This document shows, piece after piece, positions 1-12,094 of a DNA stretch of 64,000 nt. Numbering within the stretch: position 1 is the first letter of the stretch; each line of letters begins with the position of its first letter. Made by a program: the position numbers and the translations under genes. The stretch is from Amoebophrya sp. A120. Its lineage: Eukaryota; Sar; Dinophyceae; Syndiniales; Amoebophryaceae. Where the stretch lies: contig CAJINV010000031.1 of assembly GCA_905178155.1 (NCBI GenBank), forward strand, positions 62,001-126,000, given 5' to 3'. The notes under the pieces are model-generated. The model was not told the DNA's origin. It ran no database searches and saw only the letters and a list, made by a program, of their open reading frames with translations.

Positions 1-2024
1 AGGTCGATGACAGTAGCGGCGAGGGGAAGGAGCATTCTGCCGCTGCGAAAAACCAGACGCAGACCGTCCGCCGACAGCATCGCAGTTTGTTGGGTGTTGG
101 CAGCAGCGAAGATGTAGTGCAGCTGCGGGCACGAGGTGAAGAACAGGTCGCGCCGAAAGCACCGCAGAGGAAGGAAAAAGTAAAAGCCGCAGTTAGTAGT
201 CGCAGTCTAGAGCACAAGAAAAGGGTAAAGAAAGTAGAGCGTCCGTGGACAGAAGATGACATCTTTGATTTTGGAAATCAAGTTGCCCCAGGCGTGTTCG
301 TCGGGCCGGACAAGCTCTTCGCACTGGTGCATAAAGACGATGTGGAGAACAAGTTCCGACGGCGAGCAGGGAGCGAGCAGGTGGTCTCGGACGCGTACGA
401 CAAACACAACACCGACGCCGTGTTGCGGTGGAAAAAGGAGGTAGCAGACAAGTGCCTCACCCACGTCGTCTTATCCTGCTTAAAAAAGCTCCCACCCCAG
501 AGTCAAGATGAGAAATGTGCATCGCAAATCCAAATTCCTATAGTTTTTGGAGTTGAGCATGACAAGTTCCTATTAGTAGCGCACTGCTGGTTAGTAAGAA
601 GGATAGCCGTACCACAAGGTCGCGCCCTTTGTTTCCTGTTATTTGCAGCATTACAATTGCCAAGACGCGGCTAGACGAATTGCCTCTCACGATGTAGATG
701 CAATTCTGCATGACGACTCTGTGCTGGGGACGTTTTTGCTCAGGATGCATGTCGATCCACGATTATTTGACCATAGACAAGAAAAACTTTCCGAACGTCA
801 GGGAGCTCTCGCACTTTTCGGGACTCTGTGACGACGATGCCACGGAGCTGGGGCCGGTGCTCGAGTCCGCAATTACCGCCATACACGAAGGCTTGTGGCA
901 GTTGGCCGTCGGCGGAGCGGCGCCGATCCGCTTAGACGCGATCGCACGAGAGCAATGGAACGCGCTTGTGGTGCATTCCGATTCCGAAGATGGCGGCGAG
1001 GGCGAGGATGGTCAAGTTCCCGCTTCTGCGAGGCCGGCGAAGAGGACGAAGCTCTCGGCGACGCAGCATCATGAGCAACAGCGTAACCCCGTCCGAGTGG
1101 AGGCCGCGGCGCGTTGTGAAGAGGCAAGCAACCCCGAACGAACGTTGCGGAACAAAAAAACGCCTTTCCAGCTACCACGCTGTCGGTCTTTGCGTAGAAG
1201 GTTTTTTGATGTGGTCCCCCTAGTGCAGGATAGATGGTGATGATGCATGAAGACGTTAGTGATAATTGTATGTAAAATGCAAAAGTGCAAGGGAAATGCA
1301 AATGGAAATCACGTACAACAGGCTTATTTTTAATTTGGCCGTGCGGCATTTCTACGCATGACGGAGGGATGAACTTTGTGTATTTTGAAAGTGCGCAAAA
1401 CCAAAAGTGGCTGTGATGGTTTCTTTTTCTTGGATACGCCCTGGTGTACATTCACTGTCACCAAGGGTGCAGTCGTTCTGCGGCGTTGTGGATCGCGTAC
1501 GTGGTATGCTGCTGTGAAGTTCCTGATCTAGAATTAGCTCTCCACACGGCACAGCAAGGACGTTACCTGGTATCGCCGAATGACGCCTTCCTAGAACAGG
1601 GCAAGGGGAAAGGCTTCGGAGGGGGCTCGTCATCCTCGTCATCATCATCATCTTCTTCTTCGTCTTCTAGTTCCTCCTCGAACAAGCAGGGAGAGAGAAA
1701 CGAAAACCAACAGCAGGACACGAAGCATACAGCAATCAGCGTGACGCGGACGCAGTCGCGGCGTTTTTGGCGAACCACTTCGCGAGAAAACACTTCGACG
1801 CCACGAACTTCTACAACCCGGCGGTTCTCCCGACAGACCACCGGGAACACATCTTTTCCACGCGGATGGCAAAGCCGCCAAGAGTGGCCGCGGGAGCGGA
1901 GCAGCCGAGCTTCGTGCTAGACGAGAATCTAAAGTCGGCAAACACCACACAGCCTGGAAGAGCATCTGCGCGCGTTCTATCGTGTGGGAAAATTTCCGGT
2001 TTGCCTGGGAGTCTGTTCCTGTAG
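1..2024 (+). CDS. Dual-specificity (Cys-based) protein phosphatase, 5' partial
   Basis: The reading frame is open through the left edge (codons from base 3), so the start lies outside the window. Exons on my model are 3-471, 753-1220 and 1442 to about 1590, then a last part ending at the stop 2022-2024. The phosphatase signature HCHQGCSRS (1453-1479) gives the catalytic Cys and the phosphate-binding loop Arg. Upstream, APGVFVG and LTHVV match the N-terminal strands of the dual-specificity phosphatase fold. A basic Lys/Arg tail precedes the domain and a run of about 17 serines (about 1627-1680) follows it. Two introners (472-747 and 1221-1436) interrupt the domain, and removing both gives FFDVVPLVYIHCHQG. 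The link from PNDAFLEQ to the last frame (AFLANHFARKHFDATN) is unresolved: it needs an intron near the Ser run or a frameshift. Substrate unknown. Confidence 0.75.
472..747. mobile_element. Introner IE-B
   Basis: The left end TATCCTGCTTAAAAAAGC and the right end GGGGACGTTTTTGCTCAGGAT form the IE-B inverted repeat. Flanks are cgtct/catgt (imperfect TSD). Removal joins CLTHVV to SIHDYLTID in frame in the phosphatase gene. Confidence 0.8.
1221..1436. mobile_element. Probable introner, provisional family L
   Basis: Ends are TAG...ATA with flanks ccccc/cgccc. The inverted repeat is weak (GGTGATGATGC against ACCATCACAGCC near the ends). Removal joins FFDVVP to LVYIHCHQG in frame, directly before the catalytic loop. 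Family membership is uncertain. Confidence 0.5.
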
Positions 2025-3187
2025 TACAGAGCGGCTTTTGTGTTTGTTATGGACCAATTTGTACTGCATGGCAAGTGTTTATATTTGCATTTTGTGTGGT
2101 GTGGGTCTCTGAAAATCAAAATTCAGATAGGAAATTTGCCCAACTCCATGTCCAACTCCAACTCGGCGGACGGGAAGCGACCTCCGGAACGCAAAGAAAG
2201 AGATGGCGAGCTTCTTTCGGATCACTGATTCTCAGTCCGTCTTCGCTGCAAACAGGTTGTGAAAATCCGGACACTCTCGTTAGATTACATTTTTATCAAA
2301 ACCTTCTAGCAGCACTTTTGTATACAGTTCGGCCTCGGCAGCGTGTTTTTTTTACAACTTCGATGCTCATGATTCAGTGCGGAGCATAATTTTCGGGCAG
2401 TCGCTCTGTCCTGCAACGTTGATACCATTTTTTTCTGCATCGCTTCTGACACGACATACAGTAGAGTAAGTAGTCACGCACAACAAGTATGGCAGCAATG
2501 ACAAAGAAACTACGCGAACAAATCACGTTCGCGAAAATCCCCTGCTAGTTGCAGCGGAACTCTTTTCAGTAGATTGTCGTCGTAGGCGTAGTGTTCAACT
2601 GTCGCGGACATCTTCAGCGGGATGTAGAACTTCTGCACACACTGCATGCAGCTACCACGACTCGGTATCGTGCAACTCTGTGGGACTGTTTGGCCCGTGC
2701 TTCATTTCGTAGAACAGACAACATTGTCGGTCAAGGAACGTTGTTCGTAGATAGATTGCGATTCAGATTCGGATTCGGGCGGGGATGCACGTACAACGAC
2801 AAATCGAATTTGCGGGGGTTCCACTTGTAGTCCTCGTTATCCAAGCGTATCGTTCTGAATATTTCCATCATCGTCGTAGTCACATTCTTGTGGGAGGGCG
2901 ATTTTGGAGATTTCACTGTAAATCAAAATTTATGGTACTGTTTTTGGCGTGAACTTTTCGAACGAACAGCAACAGCATACCGTCTCTCCTTGTCCTCCCA
3001 GTCAACCCCTGGATCATCCACTACCTACCCACCACAGAATTTTTTAAACTGCGCAGCTTGCGTTAAAAATAGAAGTTTATACAAGATCGATTTTTGGTTT
3101 GTCGTCTAAATTGCTAAGGAAATAAAATCAGATCCAAAAAGCACGCTCCTATCAGACAGTCAGTCTGCTTCCACCCCAGTTGGCATC
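2025..3187. other. Intergenic; weak minus-strand coding signal at 2510-2905
   Basis: No confident gene. On the minus strand, an open stretch of about 2783-2905 (MMEIFRTIRLDNEDYKWNPR...) can be joined through a GT-AG intron (donor GTGCAT, acceptor GTGTGCAG) to KFYIPLKMSATVEHYAYDDN, with a stop at 2510-2512. The join is in frame and gives a short protein of unknown function, but nothing else supports it. The rest is non-coding or 3' UTR of the phosphatase. Confidence 0.3.
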
Positions 3188-4175
3188 ATGTCTCTCCGTC
3201 GCTCGGCGTCAATTCCGGCGGAGCTCTGGCCGCGGTACAAGTTTTTTTCCGACCCGACCACGCAAAGCCGACTAGATGCGGACCCAAAGAGGCTGGCACA
3301 CATCCAGAAAGACCCCAGCACAATAAAGTGGGAAAGACCCTCCAGTCTGGTGGAAGACGCGAGCTGGGACAAGTACAGCATTTTTTTCATCTAGGCGCTT
3401 CTAGCCCTGGTGTATTTTTCACCGCCTGGCTACCTAGGGAGACAAAATGACAGTAAATTACCTTTCGTCTCCGACCAAGACCAATACTTGCGAAAATTGA
3501 TGTAGTAGTGGAAGAATATCACTTTGGTAGAAGGAGGATTCATCTCCAGGACGAGCTAGTACGCGCTCGCGCTTTATACTCTGAAAGGTCGGATGGACTT
3601 CTGTAAAACCGAAAGAAAAAAAACCCTTAGGTACTACTTTTTCTCGGACCCGTCAATCGGAAGCTCCGTGCACACCACCGCGAGAAAAGGGCGCAGTCGA
3701 GTTGCGGCAAACGGGCCAAATACCTTCGGACCGCAATTTGTGAGCAAGTTTACGCCCCCTCTGGATACCAGCAAAAAGTACATTTTTTTTTGTTGCATAA
3801 AGGACTGATAGATCTGTTGATGTAAAGCTGTCGCCTCGACATCGACCGCGACACTGCGGGGCGAAGTTCATCTTGAGAAAGAGTCACGATGGTCATGGTG
3901 TCAAGCATGTTTCGATCTCAGGATCAGTTGTATGCGAAAGAAATTAAGTAGCCCTCGGATTTATTTCTCCATCACAATACTACATTTTTCACCACAGGCT
4001 GGCAGCAACAACGCACGATGCGACATACAAGGACCTGATGCCGCGCGTGATTGAGGAGAAGGCACCCGAGAAGAGTATTTGCCCCCACATCTTTCCCCAT
4101 GGCCACGTTACGATCGACAAGCTGTTCGCCAACCCGCGGCCGCAGGGACCGTCCGGCCGGGCCATGATCATCTGA
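3188..4175 (+). CDS. Hypothetical protein, 169 aa, three exons
   Basis: Not recognised. ATG at 3188 opens MSLRRSASIPAELWPRYKF. Exons are 3188-3372, 3631-3777 and 3998-4175, with canonical GT-AG introns (donors GTACAG and GTACAT; acceptors CCCTTAG and CACCACAG). Exon lengths sum to 510 nt, and the phase fits at both joins. The motif YKFFSDPTTQSR in exon 1 is echoed by YYFFSDPSIGSS at the start of exon 2, a possible internal repeat. The C-terminal part is DLMPRVIEEKAPEKSICPH and onward to the stop. Basic, with no membrane segment or signal peptide. It is one of the few genes here without any introner, so it is a useful control showing that ordinary introns are used in this genome. Confidence 0.6.
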
Positions 4176-5173
4176 AAATCTCCGTCGCGGTTTTTTTTGT
4201 AACGTTTTATGAATGTTTCTTTCTCGGTCGTCCAGATGTCTCTTTCTCATTTAAGTGACCTAATGCGCCACGGTGATGTAGATGAAAAGGACTGACTCAA
4301 CAGTATAGTAACGCCTACGGTAGTACTTCTTTGGAAGGCCGTAGTGCCAATCATACGACAAAATTGGCTCGAAGAAGTAGAATACGTACTACAGTAGCAG
4401 AGTAGAATAACTCATTCATTGTACACTAGGAATCCTAAAGCTTGCACAGGACTATTGGATTAACTTACTTTGATTGTCAGTAGCATTACTTGATGCATCC
4501 AGTATCGTAATGTACAACAAGAGGAAGCAACTGCTGGCCACCGGCGCACAGGAATATTGGATAAACTTTGTTCTCGGCTGCCCAGCGGAGAGAGGGACGA
4601 CCACGACCGCGATCTCTTTCGCCGCAACTACGCTTATGTCGGAGAACGTGACACGATAGAAACTTGATGTCCTATTGTGCTTTTGCCATTGATTTGTACT
4701 CTCCATAATTTCCTCGTCCTGCACCAAAAGACGCTACGTACTGCGAGCCCCTTTTCTTTCACCAGTTTCTGACAGTTATCATGCGCTTTTTGTTTACCAT
4801 TTCTAGTTACCTCCCCATCGATGCTATGCTCGGGCACCCAACACAAATTGACAGTGCTCATCCTTCGTTGGAAGGACAGTACACGATAGGCTAGTACCCA
4901 GGTGTGAATACATAGGAGCTATCATCAATCTATTTTATCATGATGCGATCAAATCATGATCAAGATCGTTCCATTTTTTTCTGGGGTCAAGCTGCCCCGT
5001 GTTCTTCACACAAAAGTAGACAAATGATAACCACCTTGATACGAGGAGCTGTTCTCGATATCTCGAGCAAATTCATGGGTCTGGTAGCCAAATGGTGCGG
5101 GCAAGTAGCCCCCGGGCCGCCCAGAGTGGTCTTTACGAGGTGCTAGTGGTGGTGCAGAGAAGATCAAGAAAAT
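4176..5173. other. Intergenic; unassigned open stretch 4497-4665
   Basis: One + frame (about 4497-4665) is open and charged: VQQEEATAGHRRTGILDKL, then LPSGERDDHDRDLFRRNYAY, to a TGA. It looks protein-like but I could not join it to a neighbour with a consistent phase. Nothing else recognised. Confidence 0.25.
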
Positions 5174-5503
5174 TTAAAATGCAATGTGGAATTCTTTTCG
5201 ACTCCAAATGAACACAAAGATCTTGATGCATGCTGGACGGAAGTAGGTGCAGCTGCGTTCCTTAAGTGCCATCTCCGCAAGCTGCTTTCGGTAAATCGAC
5301 AGCAGCGACCGGTAAATCATAAAGATCAAGTTGTTTTCCCCGTACAGGAATAAGTTCGTCTTGAGGAAAATTTCGCAGATTAACAGACTGACTAAAACAG
5401 TCGGACACCTTACCTGTCCTACCAGGAGACAAGTGATTCTTGGGTAATCTGCGTCGAAAAAGTAGATACGTTTTGTGTAGTCTTCGATCGGAACCAAAAC
5501 CAA
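5174..5503 (-). CDS. Hypothetical protein fragment, minus strand
   Basis: A continuous minus-strand frame reads VLVPIEDYTKRIYFFDADYP, then a hydrophobic stretch with LLVGQ and VLVSLLICEIF, and ends KEFHIAF-stop at 5174. An in-frame stop lies just upstream of the displayed start and no ATG is near, so an upstream exon would be needed. No family recognised. Its opposite orientation to every strong gene in the window argues for caution. Confidence 0.3.
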   Translation of the reverse strand: MVLVPIEDYTKRIYFFDADYPRITCLLVGQVRCPTVLVSLLICEIFLKTNLFLYGENNLIFMIYRSLLSIYRKQLAEMALKERSCTYFRPACIKIFVFIWSRKEFHIAF

Positions 5504-5663
5504 TTTTCCTCACGCCATTTGACATGTTTAGCACACTTTAAGTACAAAAACTCCGAGCGCGCCTCGTTGACATACTGCAGCCTACTTATAAGTAAAGCTT
5601 AGTTCTTCGGACGAGTTTCCAAATCACCTAAGACAAAAGTCCTCGACCGCGAGCCACAAGGAG

Positions 5664-7172
5664 ATGCTTGAGTCCTCTGTTTCGGGTCGCGGGCCGTCCT
5701 CCTCCGCCCGCAGTATGCTGCTACTGCCGTCGCTTGCAATTCAAGTTGTAGCGTTGGCATTTTTCATCTTTCACGATACAGCCCTCTCCGGCGTCAAGGG
5801 CGTTCGCGTACGTAGTTCCGCCTCCCATTCCCGCCCTGCCTCTTCGTCTGCCGGCGCCCAGACGCACGGCCCGGGGGACTCGCGCGTTCATCGAGATGTT
5901 GAAGTGGCAAAAAGGCTCGGACATGACCTCGCTTTGTGCTTCAGCACCGTTCAGACGCCGGGACCGGAGAAACAGGAGACAAAGCGGACGAGTCGTGCTT
6001 TGGAAAAATTCAATCGAATGACGTTTCAAAGCGGCGAAGTCGAAGACAAAGCGGAGACAATGCGGGGCGAGCTTCTGGAAAAACTCACGAGGGAACGTCG
6101 CGTCGGATGGGCCTCCGCAAAGAAGTTGAAGGGCTTGCGTGATAACCTGCGAGACATGGGCGAAATCATTGGCAAGGCCAACGCCAAGGACACAGGTCGC
6201 GGCGCACCTCCACCTCCTCGGAAAGAAAAGCTCCGGTTTTTGAAGGTGTTTTCGGAGCTTGTGGCGACTGCTTTGGATGCGTCCGAACTTCGCCTCGCCG
6301 CACCGGAGGAATTTGACAGCATAGTGGACGGCGTCATGCTTGCGTGGATCGACGCAGCGGCCGGCGAGGTGGCCTGCCGGACCGCCGAGGGGTCGCCCGA
6401 GCTCTCTTCGCATTGGGAGCGCCCGCCGTACGTCTTCATTCAATCGGCCACGGAAACGGCGGTCGAGTACACTCTCAATGCCCGCCTACAGCAGTTTGCG
6501 AGACGCGCGCGGAAGCGAGGAGTTCCGGCGACTTTTCTAGAAGATTTGCGAAAGTCCGATCTCGTGCGGGGCGTTCTCGTGCGAGCCAACGGAAATGGTG
6601 GTGAGCCAGAGGTGAATTACATGGGCCACAACTTCGGGGAGCGAGTGGAAAGTATGCCGACCGCTTTACGTGGAGTGATTGACGGGAGCGCGCTGCCGCC
6701 TTTTCTGGTTACCCGCTACCCTCCGCTCGATGATCCGTCAGTCCAGCCTAGAAGACTGAAAATACACGCATTGATTCGCTACGAGCCTGCTTTCTTTCGG
6801 TTCTTGTATCATCCGAAAGTGCTGACCCTCGTCAGCGAAATGCCACCACGAGAACGGATCGCAGACACTTTCGTTTATGGCGTTTCAAACGTTACATTCT
6901 CAACTGTTACATGAATTTGTCATGCAAAATTGCCATAAGCCGCCACACGATCAAGGTGCTTCACATGACAAATTCTCGAAGGGCTAAACAGCAGGGGAAT
7001 CCGTTCCAAATTTGTAATGCAAAACGCGCAATCTTCCCGCTTTGGCTTTTACTTTTGCTGTTCTTGCGCCACAAATTAATGTAACAGTTGAGACTGTAAC
7101 AGTTGAGAGTCCCATAGCGTTAGCGGCCTCGAGGGCGAATATCTCGCAGTCGAACTGTTCGGGAGACAGTGA
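5664..7172 (+). CDS. Hypothetical secreted or membrane protein, 426 aa
   Basis: Not recognised. ATG 5664; a second ATG (5715) lies directly before a strong hydrophobic segment, MLLLPSLAIQVVALAFFIF, that looks like a signal peptide or anchor. Exon 1 runs 5664-6893 without interruption. After the signal come a Ser/Ala-rich linker, a charged Lys/Arg/Glu-rich region (about residues 100-190) and a more globular half ending YHPKVLTLVSEMPPRERIAD. Removing introner IE-C (6894-7116) joins FVYGVSNV to SGLEGEYLAVELFGRQ and a TGA at 7170-7172. The downstream DNA carries an old copy of the DVNP 3' end, so this gene may abut a duplicated segment. Few introns compared with its neighbours. Confidence 0.6.
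6894..7116. mobile_element. Introner IE-C (single copy here)
   Basis: Inverted repeats contain CTCAACTGTTACAT at the left and its complement at the right; the right end carries a second copy of CAGTTGAGA. TSD acgtt/gcgtt. Internal GTCATGCAAAATTGC-type motifs are shared with the other families. Removal keeps the frame of the 5664 gene. Confidence 0.75.
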
Positions 7173-8693
7173 GGCCGTGATGAGGTCGGCACGGCGATGG
7201 GCGTTCCCGAGTACTAGGAAGACCCGAGTTATAACGTTTTCTTCCTTTTTTCGTATTGATTGAAGGAAAATACTGTACGATCAGACGTTTCCAAAAATTT
7301 TGACGAAAAAGACCGATCGCGCAAAGCTTCTTGGCAACTTTTCGGCAGGGCGCTTTATTTATCAGGAACGTAGTATTAGCAGGGTCTCGTGCGTCTATTG
7401 TTTTGATTCGGTTTCGCCTTATTCTAATAATTGACCATTTTGAATTTGATGCACATTCAGAAAACTGGGCCAGGAAAGTGTTCCCAGCCGGTTTCTTTTA
7501 TGTGTAAATACTACCTGTGAAGAAGGCAACACGACTATACGCTACTCATGTATGATGAGAATGTAAATTTTTCGAGTTAGGTCGAGGTAAAACGTCGCTC
7601 GCAATTATTTTGGTCCAAGGCTCCCCAGTTTATCGACTTACGGTAAGGCAAGGTACAAGTTTGCTCGTTGTTATTTTATGGTTGGTCCAATGTAGTTCTC
7701 CAGTTTAACAGCTTTTTTTGGTAGGTTTGGTAGTTGTAAGTGACACCAAAAAATCTGAAGAGGTTTAGGTAAGGTCTCCCAGGTTTGCCTCCGGTTCTGT
7801 TGTCTGCTGAAAAAAGAAGAAGTTTTGAACAAACAAGCAGGCTCTACCATTTTAGGCCGTAAAATTTACGGCCGTTGCTGGCGTTGCGAGTGCGTGACTT
7901 CAGTTTCGAGTCTGCGTCGCGGGGCAGATAGACGATCTCGCGCACGCAATACCACAAAGACAAAAAAAAAGGCGTAGCTGTTGTAACAAGAAAGCAAAAA
8001 CTACACGAAAGAAATCTATCGCAAGACGAAAACAGGTTTGCGTACAATCTTGGAAAAAAGTTTTCAAACGTAAACCACTGGAAACAAACGTGGATGTGAT
8101 ACATTTCCTACCAGGAGCGCACGAGGTGGAAGGCAGTACTACCTGCTCCCAAAAGTTTTTTCCGCTGATGTTTTTTTTCGCTGCTTTTTTGCATTCAGTA
8201 TTGCGTCAGTTGTCGGATACTTACCTCCTAGGACGACATTGCATCGGTATTGTTTTGTCATGTTGACGAGTGTCGGCTTTGTTTGTTTTCATGGGTGCGT
8301 TTCGTCGACCTTTTTTTACCTATTATGGGTAGGAATGTCCGTATAGGAGTTATGCCGAGAAATAATCCACGGACAATCCTGAAGAACCTGAGTCATATTT
8401 TTGACGTGACTTTCCTGGTCTGTTTTTTTCCACGATCTAATTGTACATATCAATGTCTGTCTGTGCTTCTCGTCTCTACTGGTGCGAAACAAGGTTCTAG
8501 TTTCAAAGCGTGGTTGTGTCTCACCCACCTAATAGCACAGATGCCGATGTGAAGTTCGTGATAGCACCTTCTCTGTCTTTCTCCTGCTCGCGAACCCCAG
8601 ATTTAACTTGCTCCTCTACAACTTCGTGACCAGTTATTTACGGTCTCGTAGTGTCTCTTCTTTGAAAGCTAGATACAACGGTGGAAAGCGAAA
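7173..8693. repeat. Intergenic; degenerate duplicate of the DVNP 3' flank
   Basis: Blocks about 7199-7255, 7465-7560 and 7975-8150 match about 9309-9365, 9535-9630 and 9640-9815 in the same order. They include the last codons and stop of DVNP (GTTCCCGAGTACTAGGAAG here against GTTCCCGAGTAGGAAG there). The upstream copy has lost the DVNP coding body. A stretch at about 7894-7940 also resembles 32700-32750 (TTCAGTTTCGAGTC, GGGCAGATAGACG). I see no gene in 7173-8693. Confidence 0.6.
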
Positions 8694-9328
8694 ATGGGCA
8701 GATCGAGCAAAGTGGCGTATGGGAAATACGGGAAGAGCATAGTGAAGAAAGGACACAAGAAGCAGACCGGTGGAGGGCTGGTTGCGGCGGACCTGAGTCG
8801 CAATAAGAAAGGTAAAGTGGTGCAGGCCAGCCGCAGCGTATTTGAAGCAACGCAAGCAGATGGTCCTCGGCCCGCGTGGCGTTCTTCGCTTCGCAGATAG
8901 GAGCGCGCGCGCCACGCCTCCGTGTGATCCCCCAGGAATCTGACGTGCACGCGCAGCGATGCCCGGATGCGCTAAGAGCACCTAGCTAGCTCTGTCGTGT
9001 GCTCTCCGTTCCGGGAATATTGACAAACATTTTATGCCAGCGTGCAGCCACTCGCACTGCTTTCTTATATATTTATTTACATCAGACTTGTGCGTGCAAA
9101 TGTTAGAGCGTGCCAAGCTTCTGCTTTGCGTTGTCTGCCCCATAACACATCCTCGCCAAGGAGACGCAGACGCACATCGCGTCCTGGGCGAAAGCAACAA
9201 AACAGGCCAAGCGGGCGCTCGGGCTGACGGGCTTCGTACCAGTGGGAGGCAAATCGCAGACGGGTCAACAGCTGCTTGCCGAGGTGCGCCGCATTTACGC
9301 CGCGGCGAAGGAAAACGTTCCCGAGTAG
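8694..9328 (+). CDS. DVNP: Dinoflagellate/viral nucleoprotein (DVNP)-like basic chromatin protein
   Basis: Small, strongly basic protein. Exon 1 (8694 to about 8855) reads MGRSSKVAYGKYGKSIVKKG and a Lys-rich tail. Exon 2 (9161-9328) reads ETQTHIASWAKATKQAKRAL, then GLTGFVPVGGKSQTGQQLL, and ends KENVPE-stop. The W..A...A...LG..GFV core followed by a Gly/Lys turn is what I know of the DVNP family, the DNA-packaging protein that replaces histones as the main basic nuclear protein in dinoflagellates and is shared with large algal viruses. Exon 2 is preceded by CGCCAAG. The donor is uncertain: a GC donor after CAA (8855) keeps phase and gives 109 aa. No introner interrupts it. The family assignment rests on motif memory, not a search. 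Confidence 0.7.
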
Positions 9329-10722
9329 GAAGACCCGAGCTATAACGTTTTCTCCGTAATTCCTCAGTATCGACTGAGGGAGTTCGAGGGAAGTACTGTA
9401 AGATCAAACGTTTACAAGAATTTTGACATAAGAGACTTGAATGTGCAAAACTCGGGAACTCTTTAGCAGAACGCTTTTGTCAGCTAAGGAGCAGAGTTTC
9501 TTTTGTACGTCTTCTGTTCTTTTGATACACCAACTTGGGCCAGGAAAGTTTTCCCAGCCACGGTTTCTTTTGTTACTACCTGTGAAGGCAACAGAAAAAC
9601 CACGACTTACGCTACTCATGTATGATGCACCTATGGTTTAGCTGTTGTAAGACAGGAGAAACTACACGAAGGAAATCAATCTCAAGACGACAACTACAGG
9701 TTTGCTACAATCTTTAGAACATTTTTTCAAACGGAAACCATTGGAAACAAACGTACTTGATACATTTCCTACCCGGAGCGCATGAGGTAGAAGGCAGTAC
9801 TACTTGCTCCCAAAAGTGCAGAGTCGGGCGCTGTTCGCAAGTTCTTTATCTTTCGTGTTGACGTGGCTCATGTAATACATAAAGACTACAATAAACTATG
9901 GCCACAAGAAACTACGCGGAAGACGATCTGGAGTTGCAAGAAGCAACAACTAACAGGATCACGTCGAATAACAGCAAACGCGCTTCTTGCGATCAAACAG
10001 ACACGTATAATTCAAACGGAAAAAAATCTTCTCCTGACTCATCATAGTCGGAAAGAAAGACGGAGAAAGTGAAGGAAACATCAGACAACTCAGGGTGTAT
10101 CGGTGTAGTCCAGTATAATGGATGTTTAGTACTTTATGGAGTCGCGAGACTTTTACTTATCACAGATTGTAAGTCACGGCGGCAATCTTTTTCTTTTCTC
10201 CGCAGAGAAACTTATGAAGACAATATCAAGCCTTGATTCCGTGTGTACTATCTGATGCAGACAGAGGAGTGAATCTGAAGAGCTGTTTTTTTGAGTCCTG
10301 CGTATTGAATTCCAAGCAGCTGCTCTCGTTTGGCAGCAATTACGACCTGAGTAAAATATTGAGTACGTCTTATTTCGTATTTCGCCAACATGAACATACT
10401 GCCTTGTTCACGACCGCATTGAAAACTACCGGCAATGCGATCTACAGGTTGATGCTAGGTGTGGCACTTATGTCGGTTCGCATCAACGAGCCGAAAAAAG
10501 GAGCTGTACAATAATTCCTTGTAAAAATGATGGAGTCGCTGGCGCCGGAGTAGTCCTCTGGGTCGCGTTTCTTTCCCGGCGGCTCCTATTTTGTTGCCAC
10601 AAGTCGCGACTTGAAATCTAGAACCCGAACCAGACACCTACAGCCAGCAGAAGAGGAGGTTCTGTCTTCCACTACGACAGGGACCACCGCACAGTGTAGA
10701 TCTACAAGTTCCGTCCCCTTCT
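9329..10722. other. 3' flank of DVNP and intergenic
   Basis: The first about 490 bp is the better-kept copy of the repeat described at 7173-8693. The remainder (about 9820-10722) holds only short, composition-poor ORFs (for example + 10233-10514) that I cannot support as genes. The CDS upstream of 10723 is closed by stops in its frame. Confidence 0.4.
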
Positions 10723-12060
10723 ATGTCGGGCGGCGGCGGGGACCCCCCGCCTGCGGGGACGGCGGAGGGCGAGGCGCTACTCGCGAGTCTGTCGCGGGCG
10801 GGCTTCCCGGGGGCGCACCAGCACCAGTCGCCGCTGATCTCGCCCTCGAGCACGCTGAAGGGCATTCCAGGCGGGTTGAGCGCCATATCAAATGTAAAAG
10901 TGTCTGGGTCTGGAAGATTGCCAGGTTTGGCATTCACATTTTGCATGACTCCTGATGTCTGTGATGCATGCCCTAGCATCACAGATTTTGTGAGGGCTTC
11001 CTGTTGCTTATACCGCATGACAAATGCTCTTTCTGTGTAGCAAAACTTGGACTCTCTTTGCTGTTCATGCAATACAGATTTTTTTAGAATCCAAAATCAG
11101 CATGACAAGTTGGATTCTTCGAGACCCAGACATTTTTACAGTTGATACGCCAAGCTGCAGAGCGATGCGTCGAAGATCTCGATCGCCGACCTGGAGGAGA
11201 TCCGGCTGCTGGCGATATGGAGTGCAAAAGTATCGTACTCGTAGTAATCGCAGACATGCATTACAAATCTTGTTCTCAAGGTAAATCCGCATTACAAATA
11301 CGAGTGCGATACTTTTACAATGCATGAGCAACCCAGCCCAACAATGAGGAAACCATCGACGGGGTCGCGCGCCCGGGCCGCAACCTGTCCGCGATGGAGG
11401 TCACGCACCCGCCCTACCAAATTGTGGTCATCTACAACCAGAGCCGCCACGCCTCCAACAGCGTGCTCGCCGACGTGCGAGCGGTTTGGGGCCAGGCGGT
11501 GATCGTGGTGCAAACCGTGGAAGACATATCAAATGCAAGGATTATGTCAGGGTCTGGAAGAATGCAAGTTTATAGTCATGCTCGCCCAGCAAAAGAATCC
11601 TCAAGCCTGTCAACATGCACGCTAGTACTCAAGCAGACTAGAGCGCAAGTTTTCTTTCATGCACATCCGCAGTTTGCCAAATGCAGAATAGACAACACGT
11701 AGCAAGTCAAAATAAACTTGTCATGCTTCGTCGTCAACTGAAGCGTCCTCATGAAGATTTTCGTCCACCCCTGCATCACAAGTTTTTCAGACCTTGAGGG
11801 ATATTTGCACTTGATAAGACAACGCGGTGAGCGAGTCGACCGAGACTACAACGAACTCCGTTGCCAACAACCGCCTCCAGGGGGTCGACGACGTCATTCT
11901 CGTGCGGCCGGGGAAGTGGGGCGACCTGGACCACTTCAAGGAGCGCATGGTACTACACTGATAGAATACAACCGGGATCATATTGATGAAAATCTCGACT
12001 TTATTTTGGAATAAACTACAGGAAGAACAGGACTACTGAAGATTCATTTTTGATGTGTGC

Positions 12061-12094
<34 letters not shown>

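Noticed and set aside
1563-1850. Acidic minus-strand ORF (EDEEEDDDDDED).
   Set aside because: It is the antisense of the poly-Ser coding run in the phosphatase gene.
5405-5420. GTAAGG donor-like site in the minus-strand ORF 5174-5503.
   Set aside because: The frame continues unbroken through it, so no intron is needed.
5721-6443. 240-aa minus-strand ORF opposite the 5664 gene.
   Set aside because: It is a shadow of a GC-rich coding exon; the + strand has the better start, signal peptide and continuous frame.
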